NCBI RefSeq assembly: GCF_004216555.1
Contig: NZ_SGWQ01000002.1
Location: forward strand, 465,219-529,218
Reading direction: 5' to 3'
From: Herbihabitans rhizosphaerae
GTDB taxonomy: Bacteria; Actinomycetota; Actinomycetes; Mycobacteriales; Pseudonocardiaceae
DNA: 64,000 bases
Shown: piece by piece, positions 43,805 to 52,804 of the stretch
Layout: each line of letters opens with the position of its first letter
Numbering within the stretch: the stretch's first letter is position 1
Program-made: the position numbers and the translations under genes
Notes under the pieces: model-generated
Told to the model about the DNA's origin: nothing
The model's database searches: none
Seen by the model: the letters and a program-made list of their open reading frames with translations, nothing else

Positions 43805-44569
43805 ATGTTCGATCGTCTACTGTGGACTCTCGTGTTCGACGAGATCATCGCCGGCTGGCCGGAGCCGGCGGCGAACCTCGCGCTGGACGAGGCGCTGCTG
43901 CGTGCCGGGCCGAGGCGGCCGCTGGTGTGGCTGTGGCGCAACCCGGCCTGCGTGGTGATCGGCCGCGGCCAGAAGATCGAGCGTGAGGTGGAGCTGTCGG
44001 CGTGCGCGCGGGACGGCGTGCCGGTGCTGCGCAGGGCCAGCGGCGGCGGCACGGTGTTCCACGATCCGGGCAACCTGAACGTCACCACGGTGCTGCCCGA
44101 CGCGTCGGAACCGTTGGCACACTTGGGAAAGCTGATGTCCCAGGTGGTCACCCGGCTTGGGCTCACCCCGGTACTCGGTGATCGCGGGCTGTTCGTGGAC
44201 GGTGCGAAGCTGTGCGGGTTCGCCGCGTTCCGCACCCGCACCGGCGCGCTCGCGCACTCCACTTTGCTGATCGACACCGACGCGGATCTCGTGGGCGAGT
44301 ACCTCACGCCGCAGCCGTCCGACAAGCGTCCGCTCGACTCGCATCGCAGCCCGGTCGCGTCGCTGGCCGACCACGGCGTGCGGCCGTCGGCGGAGGAGCT
44401 GGACGCGATCGTCGCCGAGGTGCTGGAGGTGGATCGCCGCCGGCCGCCCACGGACGAGGAGTCGGACTGGCAGCGCCGGCTGCGCGAGACCCGCTACGAC
44501 AACCCGGACTGGCACCGCACCGGTGCGCGCGGTCAGGTGGGACAGCGCTCGGCCGGCTCGTCGAGGTGA
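43805..44569 (+). CDS. Lipoate-protein ligase A-like protein
   Basis: A 254-residue member of the biotin/lipoyl ligase family. Motifs: RRASGGGTVFHDPGNLN (lipoyl-AMP binding) and the conserved lysine in FVDGAKLCGFAAF. It would attach lipoate, octanoate or a related acid to carrier domains, or act as an octanoyltransferase. There is no separate C-terminal accessory domain of LplA; length and layout resemble the LipM/LplA-like single-domain group. The start is ATG 43805; GTG 43832 is an alternative. Confidence 0.85.
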   Translation: MFDRLLWTLVFDEIIAGWPEPAANLALDEALLRAGPRRPLVWLWRNPACVVIGRGQKIEREVELSACARDGVPVLRRASGGGTVFHDPGNLNVTTVLPDASEPLAHLGKLMSQVVTRLGLTPVLGDRGLFVDGAKLCGFAAFRTRTGALAHSTLLIDTDADLVGEYLTPQPSDKRPLDSHRSPVASLADHGVRPSAEELDAIVAEVLEVDRRRPPTDEESDWQRRLRETRYDNPDWHRTGARGQVGQRSAGSSR

Positions 44570-44576
44570 CCAGCCG

Positions 44577-45650
44577 CTACGGGCGGCAGGGTCGCGGCTC
44601 GATCGTGCTGAGGCCCTTGCCGCCGGGGCCGACCCGATTGTCGTCGCACACCACGTTCTCCCGATCACCGCACTGGCGATTGTTGGTGATGTCGAAGGCG
44701 TACCCGTCGTCCTTGGCGAACGGCGCCACCGAGCCGGAGTTGGCGCGGAACGTGTTGCCGCAGCCGAATCCCTCGGCCTCGGTGCGGGTCTTGAACCCGC
44801 TGCGGTGCGCGCCGGCGCCGGTGTTCTCCGCGATGACGTAGTCGTTGCCCTTGGCGTTGATCCAGCTCTCGCCGGAGTTCTCGCCGGTCTGGCCGGCACC
44901 GTCGAACGTGTTGCCGCGCACCTCGCCGCCGGTGGTGCCCTCCTTGATGTCGACACCCTCGCCGGTCACGTTGGGGCCGATCCGGTTGCTGTACGCCTTG
45001 TTGCGATCGCTGCGGTCGGGTTGCCCGCCGGGCCAGTTGCTCTTCGCCGAGCCGAAGTAGACGCCTTCGCCGAAGCCTGGGCGGCGCTTGCCGGTGTCGT
45101 GGATGAACGAGTCGCGCACGACGTTGTCGGTGCTGCCGTGCTGGAAGTGCACGGCCTCGTCGCCGATCTGGTGCACCTCCAGGCCGATGACCTGGGTCCC
45201 GGTGACACCGATGCCCATGATCCCCTTCTGGCCGTTGCGCACGGTGAAGCCCTCCAGCCGCCAGTGGCTTGCGGTCAGCTCGACCGTGCGGCCCTCCTTG
45301 ATCCCCTCGCCGTCGATCACCGCGCCGCGCCCGCCGCGCAGGGTGATCGGCTTGTCCGCGGTGCCGGCCGAGGTGAGCTGGAACTTGCCCGGGTACACGC
45401 CGTCGGCCAGTTGGATCACGTCGCCGGGCCGTGCCTCGCGACCGGCCGCGGCCAGCTCGGCGGCGGTGCGCACGGTCCTCGTCGCCGGGCCGACCGGCGC
45501 GGGCGGGGTGGGAACCGGCGGCAGGCCCGCAGCCGGTGCGCGATCGGCCGCCACCCCGAACGGCGAGCCACCGCCGGCGGTCTCCGACGAGCACGCGGCA
45601 CACCCCAGTGCGACCGCCACGGCGATCACCGCGGCACCTTTCTTGATCAC
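44577..45650 (-). CDS. Beta-helix lipoprotein (polysaccharide lyase-like)
   Basis: A 357-residue lipoprotein. The signal ends at a lipobox (GCAAC) near residue 20. A linker rich in Ala/Pro follows, then a right-handed beta-helix that begins VRTAAELAAAGREARPGDVI-QLADGVYPGKF and GGRGAVIDGEGI. It closes with cysteine-containing coils (GFGCGNTFRANSG, NRQCGDREN). The opening pattern recalls chondroitinase-B/alginate-lyase (PL6-like) proteins, but the catalytic residues are not clear. It converges on the lipoate ligase with an 8-base gap. No connection to the other beta-helix gene at 27 kb is implied beyond fold. Confidence 0.8.
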   Translation of the reverse strand: MIKKGAAVIAVAVALGCAACSSETAGGGSPFGVAADRAPAAGLPPVPTPPAPVGPATRTVRTAAELAAAGREARPGDVIQLADGVYPGKFQLTSAGTADKPITLRGGRGAVIDGEGIKEGRTVELTASHWRLEGFTVRNGQKGIMGIGVTGTQVIGLEVHQIGDEAVHFQHGSTDNVVRDSFIHDTGKRRPGFGEGVYFGSAKSNWPGGQPDRSDRNKAYSNRIGPNVTGEGVDIKEGTTGGEVRGNTFDGAGQTGENSGESWINAKGNDYVIAENTGAGAHRSGFKTRTEAEGFGCGNTFRANSGSVAPFAKDDGYAFDITNNRQCGDRENVVCDDNRVGPGGKGLSTIEPRPCRP

Positions 45651-45783
45651 AACGCCTCCCCGATTGCAAATCGCACCGTTTCAGATGCAATCGAGACGCG
45701 GCGGATCGCCGAACGGTTCCCGACTCGTTGATCAACCCTCGTATGCTCGGCCACCCGCGTGCACTCACACAGGAAGGCGACGC

Positions 45784-46005
45784 ATGTCCGCCAACAACGA
45801 CATCGCCAGCGCGTTCGAGGAACTCGACCTCGACCGCGACGGGCAGATCACGCAGGACGAGTTCCACACCGCGATGACCGACCGCGGCGAGGAGATCACC
45901 GACGACGAGATCAGCTCGATCTTCGCCGACGCCGACACCGACAAGGACGGCAAGATCTCGCTGTCCGAGTTCACCGACGCCTGGACCCGCGCCGAGCAGG
46001 CGTGA
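45784..46005 (+). CDS. Small EF-hand calcium-binding protein
   Basis: A 73-residue soluble protein with two canonical EF-hand loops: D15-L-D17-R-D19-G-Q21-I-T23-Q-D-E26 and D51-T-D53-K-D55-G-K57-I-S59-L-S-E62. All coordinating positions are intact, so it should bind two Ca ions as a bacterial calmodulin-like sensor or buffer. The start ATG is preceded by AGGAAGG. It is followed 20 bases on by the amphi-Trp gene, with which it is probably cotranscribed. Confidence 0.93.
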   Translation: MSANNDIASAFEELDLDRDGQITQDEFHTAMTDRGEEITDDEISSIFADADTDKDGKISLSEFTDAWTRAEQA

Positions 46006-46025
46006 CGACCACCGAGAGGAAAGCC

Positions 46026-46280
46026 GTGACCGAGTCCACCCGCGACGTCGAGAAGATCTACTCCACGACCGATGTCGTCGCGAAGCTCCGCCGTCTCGCC
46101 GACGCGCTCGAGTCGGAGACCTCATTCCGCATCCAGATCGCCGGTGAGCGCATCCGCGTGCCCGCCCGCGCCCAGTTCTCCATCGAGCACGAGCGCGGCA
46201 GCGACGAGGAGGAGATCGAGTTCCAGCTCAAGTGGACGCTCGACGAGTCGCCGGACACCGACGGCGACAAGATCGTCTAG
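46026..46280 (+). CDS. Amphi-Trp domain-containing protein
   Basis: An 84-residue protein of the amphi-Trp family (unknown function). The pattern is DVVAKLRRLADALESETSFRIQIAGERIRVP, then EIEFQLKWTL with the single Trp. The start is GTG at 46026, with GAGAGGA just upstream; an earlier in-frame GTG at 46002 overlaps the EF-hand stop by four bases and could be used. A calcium-linked role is only suggested by its neighbour. Confidence 0.8.
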   Translation: MTESTRDVEKIYSTTDVVAKLRRLADALESETSFRIQIAGERIRVPARAQFSIEHERGSDEEEIEFQLKWTLDESPDTDGDKIV

Positions 46281-46315
46281 CTCGCACGTAGGGTGAGGCA
46301 CAAGAGAGGACGGCG

Positions 46316-46711
46316 ATGACGGTGGCGAGAGCGGCATGGCGGCCAGGTCGACTGGCCGTGCTGGTGCTGCTCGCTGCCCTTTTGGCCGCGCTGGGAACGT
46401 CGTTCTCCCTGTCCAGCCCCACGGCCGCCGCCTCTTCGGAACCTCGGGATGCGGGCCTGTCGGTCGACGGCTCGGCACTCACGGTGGTGGCACCGGTCCG
46501 CGGCGTGGACCGGTTGGCCGCCGAACCGTCGACGCGCGGTGTCCACGGTTCCGACGAGCTTTCCCCGTTCGGCGAGCTGCCGAACACCGCGCCGCACGCG
46601 GCGCTGCTCCGCCTCGGTGTGCAGGACACCGGCGTGACACCGCGGTTTCGAGCGACCCAACGCCCGACCGCGGGCGATCGAGCTCCTCCAGTCCGGCTGA
46701 CGGACCAGTAA
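46316..46711 (+). CDS. Small exported hypothetical protein
   Basis: A 131-residue protein with an N-terminal signal or membrane segment (residues 12-36, RLAVLVLLAALLAALGTSFSL). The Ala/Pro/Arg-rich remainder carries no motif I recognise. The ATG is preceded by AGAGAGGA. It lies 52 bases upstream of the SecDF gene on the same strand. Possibly a cell-surface protein linked to it; no function is claimed. Confidence 0.65.
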   Translation: MTVARAAWRPGRLAVLVLLAALLAALGTSFSLSSPTAAASSEPRDAGLSVDGSALTVVAPVRGVDRLAAEPSTRGVHGSDELSPFGELPNTAPHAALLRLGVQDTGVTPRFRATQRPTAGDRAPPVRLTDQ

Positions 46712-46762
46712 GTCCGCGGGCACGCGTGTGCCCGCGCCGGAGGAACTCATCGAGGAGCTGTC

Positions 46763-49012
46763 GTGCCGCGCGTTGCCGCCGCGCGGCGAGGACTGATCGG
46801 CCGGGCCCTGTTGTCCCTGTTCGTCCTCGCCGCATCCGTGTACCTGTTGTCGACCACCGCGCCACGCCTGGGCTTGGACCTGCGTGGCGGTACTCAGATC
46901 GTTCTGGAAACCCGAGATTCGCCGACCGTCAAGGCCGACGGGGAGGCGACCGATCGCGCGCTGGAGGTGTTGCGCCGCCGGGTCGACGCGCTCGGCGTCG
47001 CCGAGCCGCTGCTGGCCAGGTCCGGCGAGAACCGGATCATCGTCGAACTACCCGGAGTGCAGGATCCGAAAGAGGCCGTGGAGGTGATCGGCCGCACCGC
47101 CCAGCTGGCCTTCCATCCCGTGGTGCCGGACGGTCGGGAGCTGCCCGATGAATCCGGCCGGCCGTTGCGGCTCGGACCGGCCGCGCTGAGCGGCGAAGGT
47201 GTCGACAAGGCCAGTGCGAACGGCAATCCGCAGGGTGCGGGCTCGCTGGTGAATGTCGAGTTCACCGGTGACGCCGGGCGCGGATGGCAGCAGTTGACCG
47301 GGCAGGCCGCCTGCGCGCCGCCGGGCGATCCGGCGCGGCGGGTGGCGATCGTGTTGGACGACAAGGTCATCTCCTCGCCGCAGGTCGATCAGAAGGTGGC
47401 CTGTCAGGTCGGGATCACCGGCGGCAGCACGCAGATCACCGGCCAGTTCTCCCAATCGGAGGCGAACGATCTTGCTCTGCTGATCAACGCCGGTGCGTTG
47501 CCGGTGCCCGTGGAAACCATCGAGCAGCGCACCGTCGGCCCCACCCTCGGCGCCGCGGCCATCGAGGACAGCGCGCGTGCCGCGATCATCGGAATCGCGC
47601 TGACGGCGTTGTTCCTGGTCGCCGTGTATTGGCTGGCCGGATTCGTCGCGCTGATCGCGCTGGCGGCGTACGCGCTGGTCTCCTACGCCGCGCTGCTGGC
47701 GATCGGTGCGACGCTGACGCTGCCAGGGCTGGCCGGTTTCGTGCTCGCGATCGGCATGGCGGTGGACGCGACCGTGCTGGTGTTCGAACGGGCCAGAGAG
47801 GAACGGCGTGGCGGATCGCTGCCACGCGCGGTCGATCGCGGGTTCCGCGGCGCGCTGTCGGCGATCATCGACTCCAACGTCACCACGCTGCTCGCCGCCG
47901 GACTGCTGTTCCTGCTGGCATCCGGGCCCGTGCGCGGTTTCGGCGTCACCCTCACCATCGGCGTACTCGCGTCCATGTTCACCTCGCTGGTGTTCCTGCG
48001 CTGGCTGCTGGGCGTGGCGATGCGGCTCGGGCTGGATCGCGCGCCGCGACTGTCCGGCCTCACCCACGAAGGCGGCGTTCGCCGGTGGGTCAACCGTCGG
48101 GATCCGGGCTTCCTTGCCCAGCCGCGCCGGTGGCTGATCGCCGCCGGTGTCACGGTCGCCGCGGCGGTGGCCGGACTGGTGCTCGTCGGGCCGAGTCTCG
48201 GCGTCGAGTTCACCGGCGGTCGGGTGCTCGAGTACACGACCTCCGCGCCGGCGGATGTCGATCAAGTGCGCACGGCGGTGGCCGACGCCGGATTCCCACG
48301 CGCGGTCGTGCAGGACTCGGGTGCCAACGCGGTCTCGGTGCGCACCGAGCCAGTGGATCAGCAGGCCGCGGAACGGATTCGGGCCGCGGTCGCCACGGCG
48401 GCGGGCGACGCGTCGCAGGTGCGGGACGAGCAGATCGGCCCCAGTCTCGGCGCGGAACTGCGCACCAAGGCGGTGATCGCGCTCGGCCTTGCCGTGCTGG
48501 CCCAGCTGATCTATCTCGCGGTGCGGTTCGACTGGCGACTCGGTGTGGCCACGGTCGTGGCACTGGCCCAGGACGTACTGATCATCCTCGGGATCTTCGC
48601 CTGGCTGGGCAAGACGATGGACGGGGTGTTCCTGGCGGCGCTGCTGACCGTGATCGGCTACTCGGTCAACGACACGGTGGTGGTCTTTGATCGCGTGCGC
48701 GAACTGCGGGCGCGGCGGCGCGGTGATCCGTTCGCCCGGGTCGTCGGCCGGGCGGTGCTGCAAACCTTGCCGCGCACGGTGAATACGGGTATCGGCGTGT
48801 TGTTCGTACTCGGCGCGCTGCTGCTGCTCGGCGACGGATCACTCGCCGACTTCGCGCTGGCGCTGCTCCTCGGTCTGGTCACCGGCACGGTGTCCACCGT
48901 GGCGACCGCCGGGCCGGTGGCGATCCTGCTCGACCGCCGTCACCCCGGAGCCGCGCGACCGGCCCGACAACGCCGCACACCCAGTCGCACCGACAGCGGC
49001 GCCGTGGTCTGA
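46763..49012 (+). CDS. secDF: Fused SecD-SecF protein-export protein
   Basis: A 749-residue fusion with SecD in residues 1-430 and SecF in 440-740. SecD is marked by GLDLRGGTQIVLETRD and the SecD/F membrane core (GFVLAIGMAVDATVLVFERAREE). SecF is marked by GVEFTGGRVLEY and LTVIGYSVNDTVVVFDRVRE. Together about twelve membrane helices are expected. SecDF uses the proton gradient to help SecYEG complete protein translocation. Actinobacteria usually carry separate secD and secF genes next to relA; this fused copy stands alone, so it may be a second, specialised one. The GTG start follows GAGGAGCT. Confidence 0.93.
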   Translation: MPRVAAARRGLIGRALLSLFVLAASVYLLSTTAPRLGLDLRGGTQIVLETRDSPTVKADGEATDRALEVLRRRVDALGVAEPLLARSGENRIIVELPGVQDPKEAVEVIGRTAQLAFHPVVPDGRELPDESGRPLRLGPAALSGEGVDKASANGNPQGAGSLVNVEFTGDAGRGWQQLTGQAACAPPGDPARRVAIVLDDKVISSPQVDQKVACQVGITGGSTQITGQFSQSEANDLALLINAGALPVPVETIEQRTVGPTLGAAAIEDSARAAIIGIALTALFLVAVYWLAGFVALIALAAYALVSYAALLAIGATLTLPGLAGFVLAIGMAVDATVLVFERAREERRGGSLPRAVDRGFRGALSAIIDSNVTTLLAAGLLFLLASGPVRGFGVTLTIGVLASMFTSLVFLRWLLGVAMRLGLDRAPRLSGLTHEGGVRRWVNRRDPGFLAQPRRWLIAAGVTVAAAVAGLVLVGPSLGVEFTGGRVLEYTTSAPADVDQVRTAVADAGFPRAVVQDSGANAVSVRTEPVDQQAAERIRAAVATAAGDASQVRDEQIGPSLGAELRTKAVIALGLAVLAQLIYLAVRFDWRLGVATVVALAQDVLIILGIFAWLGKTMDGVFLAALLTVIGYSVNDTVVVFDRVRELRARRRGDPFARVVGRAVLQTLPRTVNTGIGVLFVLGALLLLGDGSLADFALALLLGLVTGTVSTVATAGPVAILLDRRHPGAARPARQRRTPSRTDSGAVV

Positions 49013-49067
49013 CCTCGCCGTGCCACTTCCCGGAGAACGGCGCCGAGCCGCGGGCATGATGTGGGCC

Positions 49068-49895
49068 ATGACGCCCATCGCCCGTCGCATGTTCGAGCTC
49101 CTGGAGCCGATCTGCCTGGTCACCTACTTCGCCGACGAGTGCAACGAGGAGATGGCCGCGCTCGGCCACCGCACCTACTGGGACGGCTACTTCGCCAGCC
49201 GCGCGGCGCCGCTGGGGCGGGTGCCGGCACAGGTCGTGCACGCGGCTTTCTACAGCTTCGCCGACGGGGAGGCCGCGCGGCACATCCCGAGCGCGTGGGA
49301 GACGATCCCGCCCGAGGCGTCCGTCGCCGCGCGGGAGCGGGGCAGCGCGGCCTCCGTCCGGCGGATCCTCGGCGACGAGCTGGCCGACTCCCCGGGCCTG
49401 GTGCGCGCCGCCGACCTGACCACCAAAGCCGCCACGAGCGCGCCCACGGCAGGTCGGGTGATGTACGCCGGGATGCGCACCCTTCCGGTGCCGAGCGACC
49501 CGGTCGCCCGGCTGTGGCATTCCGCGACCATGCTGCGCGAGCACCGCGGTGACGGGCACGTCGCCGCTCTCGTCGGAGCGCGCATCGGCGGCACGGAGGC
49601 CCACGTGTTGTCCGCGCTGGAGATGGGCATCCACCCGCCGGAGTCGTTCGGGCGCATCCATCACCTGCCGAAGGAGCGGCTGGCCGCGGTCATGGACGGC
49701 TTGCGCGAACGTGGGCTCGTCGGCATCGAGGGCCGGTTCACCGACGCCGGCCGCGAGACCAAGCAACGCATCGAAGCCCTGACCGACGAGCTCGCCGCCC
49801 CGCCGTACGACGCCCTCTCCGCCGCCGAACTCGACGAGCTGATCGGTGAGCTGAAACCCATCGCGGCGACGCTGGTGGCCGCGGGTTCGCAGTAA
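49068..49895 (+). CDS. SCO6745-family protein (helical regulator-like)
   Basis: A 275-residue protein resembling the SCO6745 family of actinobacteria. The pattern is MFELLEPICLVTYFADECNEEM, YFASRAAPLG and, near the C-terminus, a winged-helix-like region (RERGLVGIEGRFTDAGRETKQRIE). The family has no experimentally known role that I can cite. I chose ATG 49068; earlier in-frame starts at 49056 and 49020 are possible. It is 10 bases from the PP2C-like gene. Confidence 0.75.
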   Translation: MTPIARRMFELLEPICLVTYFADECNEEMAALGHRTYWDGYFASRAAPLGRVPAQVVHAAFYSFADGEAARHIPSAWETIPPEASVAARERGSAASVRRILGDELADSPGLVRAADLTTKAATSAPTAGRVMYAGMRTLPVPSDPVARLWHSATMLREHRGDGHVAALVGARIGGTEAHVLSALEMGIHPPESFGRIHHLPKERLAAVMDGLRERGLVGIEGRFTDAGRETKQRIEALTDELAAPPYDALSAAELDELIGELKPIAATLVAAGSQ

Positions 49896-49905
49896 GGTCG
49901 ACACA

Positions 49906-50694
49906 GTGCGGATCGACATCGCCACCGTGCCGGGCGATCCTCGGCGGCCCAACGAGGATTTCGTCGCGGTCGCCGGTGAGGTGGTCGTCGTGCTGGACGG
50001 AGTCACACCGCCGCCGGACGGTGTCACCGGCTGCGTGCACGACGTGCCGTGGTTCGTCGCGCGGCTCGGCGCGTCGGCGGTGGAGCGGGCCAGTACCGGG
50101 CCGCGATCCGATCTGGCCGAGTGTCTCGCCGGGGCGATCGAGACGACCGCCGCGGCTCATCGGGACACCTGCGATCTGGCGCATCCGCGGACGCCGCAGG
50201 CCACGGTGGCGATGCTGCGTTGGGACGCCGATCTGGTCGAGCACCTCGTGTTGTCCGACGCCGCGGTGCTGCTGGACGGCCCTGCGGTCACCCCGATTCT
50301 GGACACCACGCTGACCGACGTGCTCGCGCGCGACGACGTACGAGCGGCTCATGGGCGCGTCTACCGCGAGCTGATCGAGGGGCTGCGCAATGTCGACGGC
50401 GGCTTCTTCACCGCGGCGGCCGATCCGGCGGTCGTCGCTCGGGCGATCACCGGGAGCACGCCGAGGTCCGAGGTTCACGGCGCGGCGGCGCTCACCGACG
50501 GGGTGACCAGGTGGGTCGAGGCGTTCGGTGCGGGCGACTGGTCTGGACTGTGCGAGCAGCTCGGGAAGCGCGGGTGCTCGGCGGTGATCGACGAGATCCG
50601 GCGGTACGAGGCGGCGGACCCGGATGGCGTGCGGTACCCGAGAGGGAAACGGCACGACGACGCGACCGCCGTATACGTCGATTTCGACAGCTAG
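49906..50694 (+). CDS. PP2C-type phosphatase-like protein
   Basis: A 262-residue protein with the layout of PPM/PP2C phosphatases. Metal-binding aspartates are visible as NEDFVAVAG, VVLDGVTPP, ALTDGVTRW and RHDDATAVYV. The middle region is shorter than in eukaryotic PP2C. It should dephosphorylate Ser/Thr phosphoproteins. The start is GTG. Its TAG stop shares CTAG (50691-50694) with the stop of the convergent PI-PLC-like gene. Confidence 0.82.
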   Translation: MRIDIATVPGDPRRPNEDFVAVAGEVVVVLDGVTPPPDGVTGCVHDVPWFVARLGASAVERASTGPRSDLAECLAGAIETTAAAHRDTCDLAHPRTPQATVAMLRWDADLVEHLVLSDAAVLLDGPAVTPILDTTLTDVLARDDVRAAHGRVYRELIEGLRNVDGGFFTAAADPAVVARAITGSTPRSEVHGAAALTDGVTRWVEAFGAGDWSGLCEQLGKRGCSAVIDEIRRYEAADPDGVRYPRGKRHDDATAVYVDFDS

Positions 50695-51596
50695 CCGAAG
50701 TTGAGCCGGTACACCTGCTCGGCCTTGGCGGCGGTGGTGAAGTCCATCGCCACCACACCGATTATCGGCTTCGCCGTGACGTCGAGGCCGTTGAGGTAGT
50801 CGGTGACCCAGGGCCAGATGTTCGTGTCGGCGTCGCGCGGCCACAGCGCCCAGCCGGAGGAGGAGGTGAACGTGATGTACGCCTTCTCCGCCGGAGGGGT
50901 GGTGCGGGCGCTCTCGAAGTGCGCCCGCACCCCGGGCCATTTGCGGGATTCCTGTTCCCAGATCGTGCCGATGTCGTAGTCGTCGGAGATGTCCAGCAGG
51001 GGACTGTTCCACCTGATTCCGGGCACACCGCCGTTGTCGGCGAGCACGACGACCTTGCCCTGCGATTCGGCGAGTCGTGGAATGCGCGACTCGGTGTAGA
51101 ACAGGTTCGGCCACTGCCGCCGGTAATCGGCGAAGATCGCGCCGAACTCGGTGTCCGGGGCCGTGGAGTACTCCTGTTTGACCCGCATCAGCACGGTTTC
51201 TCTGGAGTGTGCGGAGAGGAATGCCTGGCAGTCGTTGAGCACGTCGCCGAACATGATTTCCTGGAAGAAGCGGTCGTGGTGAATGGCGAACACGCCGTCG
51301 ATCGCTCGGCAGCGCACGTCCAGGAATCGGGCGCCGGCCGCGAGTTGTTCGGTGATCGTCAAGTCCTGGTTGATCACGAGCGCTCCGCCGTACCGGGCGC
51401 CCGATCCGTGCGTGCCGGGCAGGCTGATCCGCGACAGTGGCATGGCCTGGTCCAGCTCGCTCATCCAGTCCGCCGCCTGGGGAACGGCGGCGCCGTGCGC
51501 GGGAATCGCCCCGGCCGCGAGCCCCGCCGTGGCCACCCCGAGTGCCGCCGCCGACCGCACGAACGCGCGCCTGCTGAGGGCCTCACCGTTCCCCAT
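50691..51596 (-). CDS. Tat-exported PI-specific phospholipase C-like protein
   Basis: A 301-residue PLC-X-domain protein. A twin-arginine signal (LSRRAFVRSAAALG and a hydrophobic run to about residue 36) precedes the enzyme. The catalytic histidines are H63 in ISLPGTHGSGA and H106 in FAIHHDRFF, with the supporting DVRCR. Bacterial members cleave phosphatidylinositol to a cyclic phosphate. It starts 26 bases after the GH5 stop on the same strand, so the two secreted enzymes are probably one operon. Confidence 0.9.
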   Translation of the reverse strand: MGNGEALSRRAFVRSAAALGVATAGLAAGAIPAHGAAVPQAADWMSELDQAMPLSRISLPGTHGSGARYGGALVINQDLTITEQLAAGARFLDVRCRAIDGVFAIHHDRFFQEIMFGDVLNDCQAFLSAHSRETVLMRVKQEYSTAPDTEFGAIFADYRRQWPNLFYTESRIPRLAESQGKVVVLADNGGVPGIRWNSPLLDISDDYDIGTIWEQESRKWPGVRAHFESARTTPPAEKAYITFTSSSGWALWPRDADTNIWPWVTDYLNGLDVTAKPIIGVVAMDFTTAAKAEQVYRLNFG

Positions 51597-51622
51597 CCGG
51601 CCACCTTTCCGGGCGTCGAAAC

Positions 51623-52663
51623 CTATTGTGTACGGACTCGGTCGCGGATCCATTTTCCGGCTTCCTTCAAGCTGCCGGTACCGGCGAACGGACCGTTCGG
51701 GCAGGTTCCCTGGTTGAACACGGCACCCGATCGGTGGTCGTCGGAATAGTTCCAGTTGGTCCAGCTGATCTTCTTGCTCGCCGCCAGATCGAGGTATTGC
51801 TGCGAACGGGCGAAGTCGTTCGGCCCTTCGCCGGCATAGTCCTGCGTCCCGAATTCCGTGATGAACATGGGAATGCGATCGGCGGCGCGGGACAACGCGT
51901 CGATGTACTCCTGGCCGTGTGACGCGGCATAGAAGTGGAACGTGTACATGACATTCGACGCGTTCACCGGGTTGTCCACCACCTCGGACTCGTTCGCCCC
52001 GTCGGACACGCCGAGCGAGGACCAGGCCCGGGTGCCGAGCAGGATCACCGCGTCGGAGTCCGTGGCCTGAATGACCGGGACGATCTGCTCGTGGTAGCTC
52101 TTGATCGTCGACCAGGACACGCCGTTGGGCTCGTTGGCCACCTCGTAGATGATGTTCTTCTTGTCCTTGTGCCGTTCGGTGATCGCGGTGAAGAACGTCT
52201 TGGCGCGCTCCAGGTTGTAGTGCGGGTCGCCGGGATCGAGCATGTGCCAGTCGACGATCGCGTACAGGCCGCGCGCGCTCAGCTTGTCGATGTAGTCGTG
52301 CACCAGGCTGGTGAACTTGGCCGGGTCGGTCTCGTAGCCGCCCTCCTGCACGTACGTGGAAATCCGCATCACGTCGGCGTTCCAGTCGGTGGCGAGCGCG
52401 TCGAGCGAGGCGTCGTTCACGCAGTTCGCGTACCACTGGGTGCCGTGCGTACTCATGCCGTGCAGCTGGATCTGCTCGCCGCTCTCGTTGCACAGCCGTG
52501 TGTCGCACACGCGAAGCTGCCCGTTCTGGGCCACGGGCGTCGCCAGAGGGGCTGCCACTGGGACCGCCGCCGGGGCCGCACTGGCCGGCGCGGCGACCAG
52601 CCCGATCACCACCGCCGCGACGGCGATCAGCAGCGCGACGGTGTTCCGTTTCGTCCGGGACAT
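51623..52663 (-). CDS. Secreted GH5-family glycoside hydrolase (endoglucanase-like)
   Basis: A 346-residue exported enzyme. I chose ATG 52663 (GGGAGGAGC upstream). The Sec signal covers residues 9-35 (NTVALLIAVAAVVIGLVAAPASA). The catalytic domain has GMSTHGTQWY, HMLDPGDPHY, the acid/base glutamate at about E178 in VANEPNG and the nucleophile at about E270 in ITEFGTQ. GH5 members cut beta-1,4-glucan or mannan. There is no carbohydrate-binding module. A probable ROK operator lies 27 bases upstream of the start. Confidence 0.93.
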   Translation of the reverse strand: MSRTKRNTVALLIAVAAVVIGLVAAPASAAPAAVPVAAPLATPVAQNGQLRVCDTRLCNESGEQIQLHGMSTHGTQWYANCVNDASLDALATDWNADVMRISTYVQEGGYETDPAKFTSLVHDYIDKLSARGLYAIVDWHMLDPGDPHYNLERAKTFFTAITERHKDKKNIIYEVANEPNGVSWSTIKSYHEQIVPVIQATDSDAVILLGTRAWSSLGVSDGANESEVVDNPVNASNVMYTFHFYAASHGQEYIDALSRAADRIPMFITEFGTQDYAGEGPNDFARSQQYLDLAASKKISWTNWNYSDDHRSGAVFNQGTCPNGPFAGTGSLKEAGKWIRDRVRTQ

Positions 52664-52689
52664 CGGGCTCCTCCCACGGTGCAAACAAA

Positions 52690-52706
52690 CTGGTAACTTT
52701 CCAGAC
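52690..52706 (-). promoter_or_regulatory. ROK operator, site 1 (GH5 side)
   Basis: On the reverse strand this reads GTCTGGAAAGTTACCAG; it is itself a near-palindrome (CTGGTAACTTTCCAG). It matches site 2 at 52805-52821 at 15 of 17 bases, in inverted orientation. It lies upstream of the GH5 start. Confidence 0.7.
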
Positions 52707-52804
52707 CATTTGTCTACAGTGAGCCACGCCACAGTGTCAACGGGCGACGGCGACGGCCAAACAGTGGTCTTGACCAGTGTGGCGGCGGTCACTACGGTCA
52801 AACC

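Noticed and set aside
49012-49068. Start of the SCO6745-type gene at 49020 (CTG/GTG-like)
   Set aside because: The extra 16 residues (Arg/Gly-rich) do not look like the family; ATG 49068 gives a normal N-terminus.
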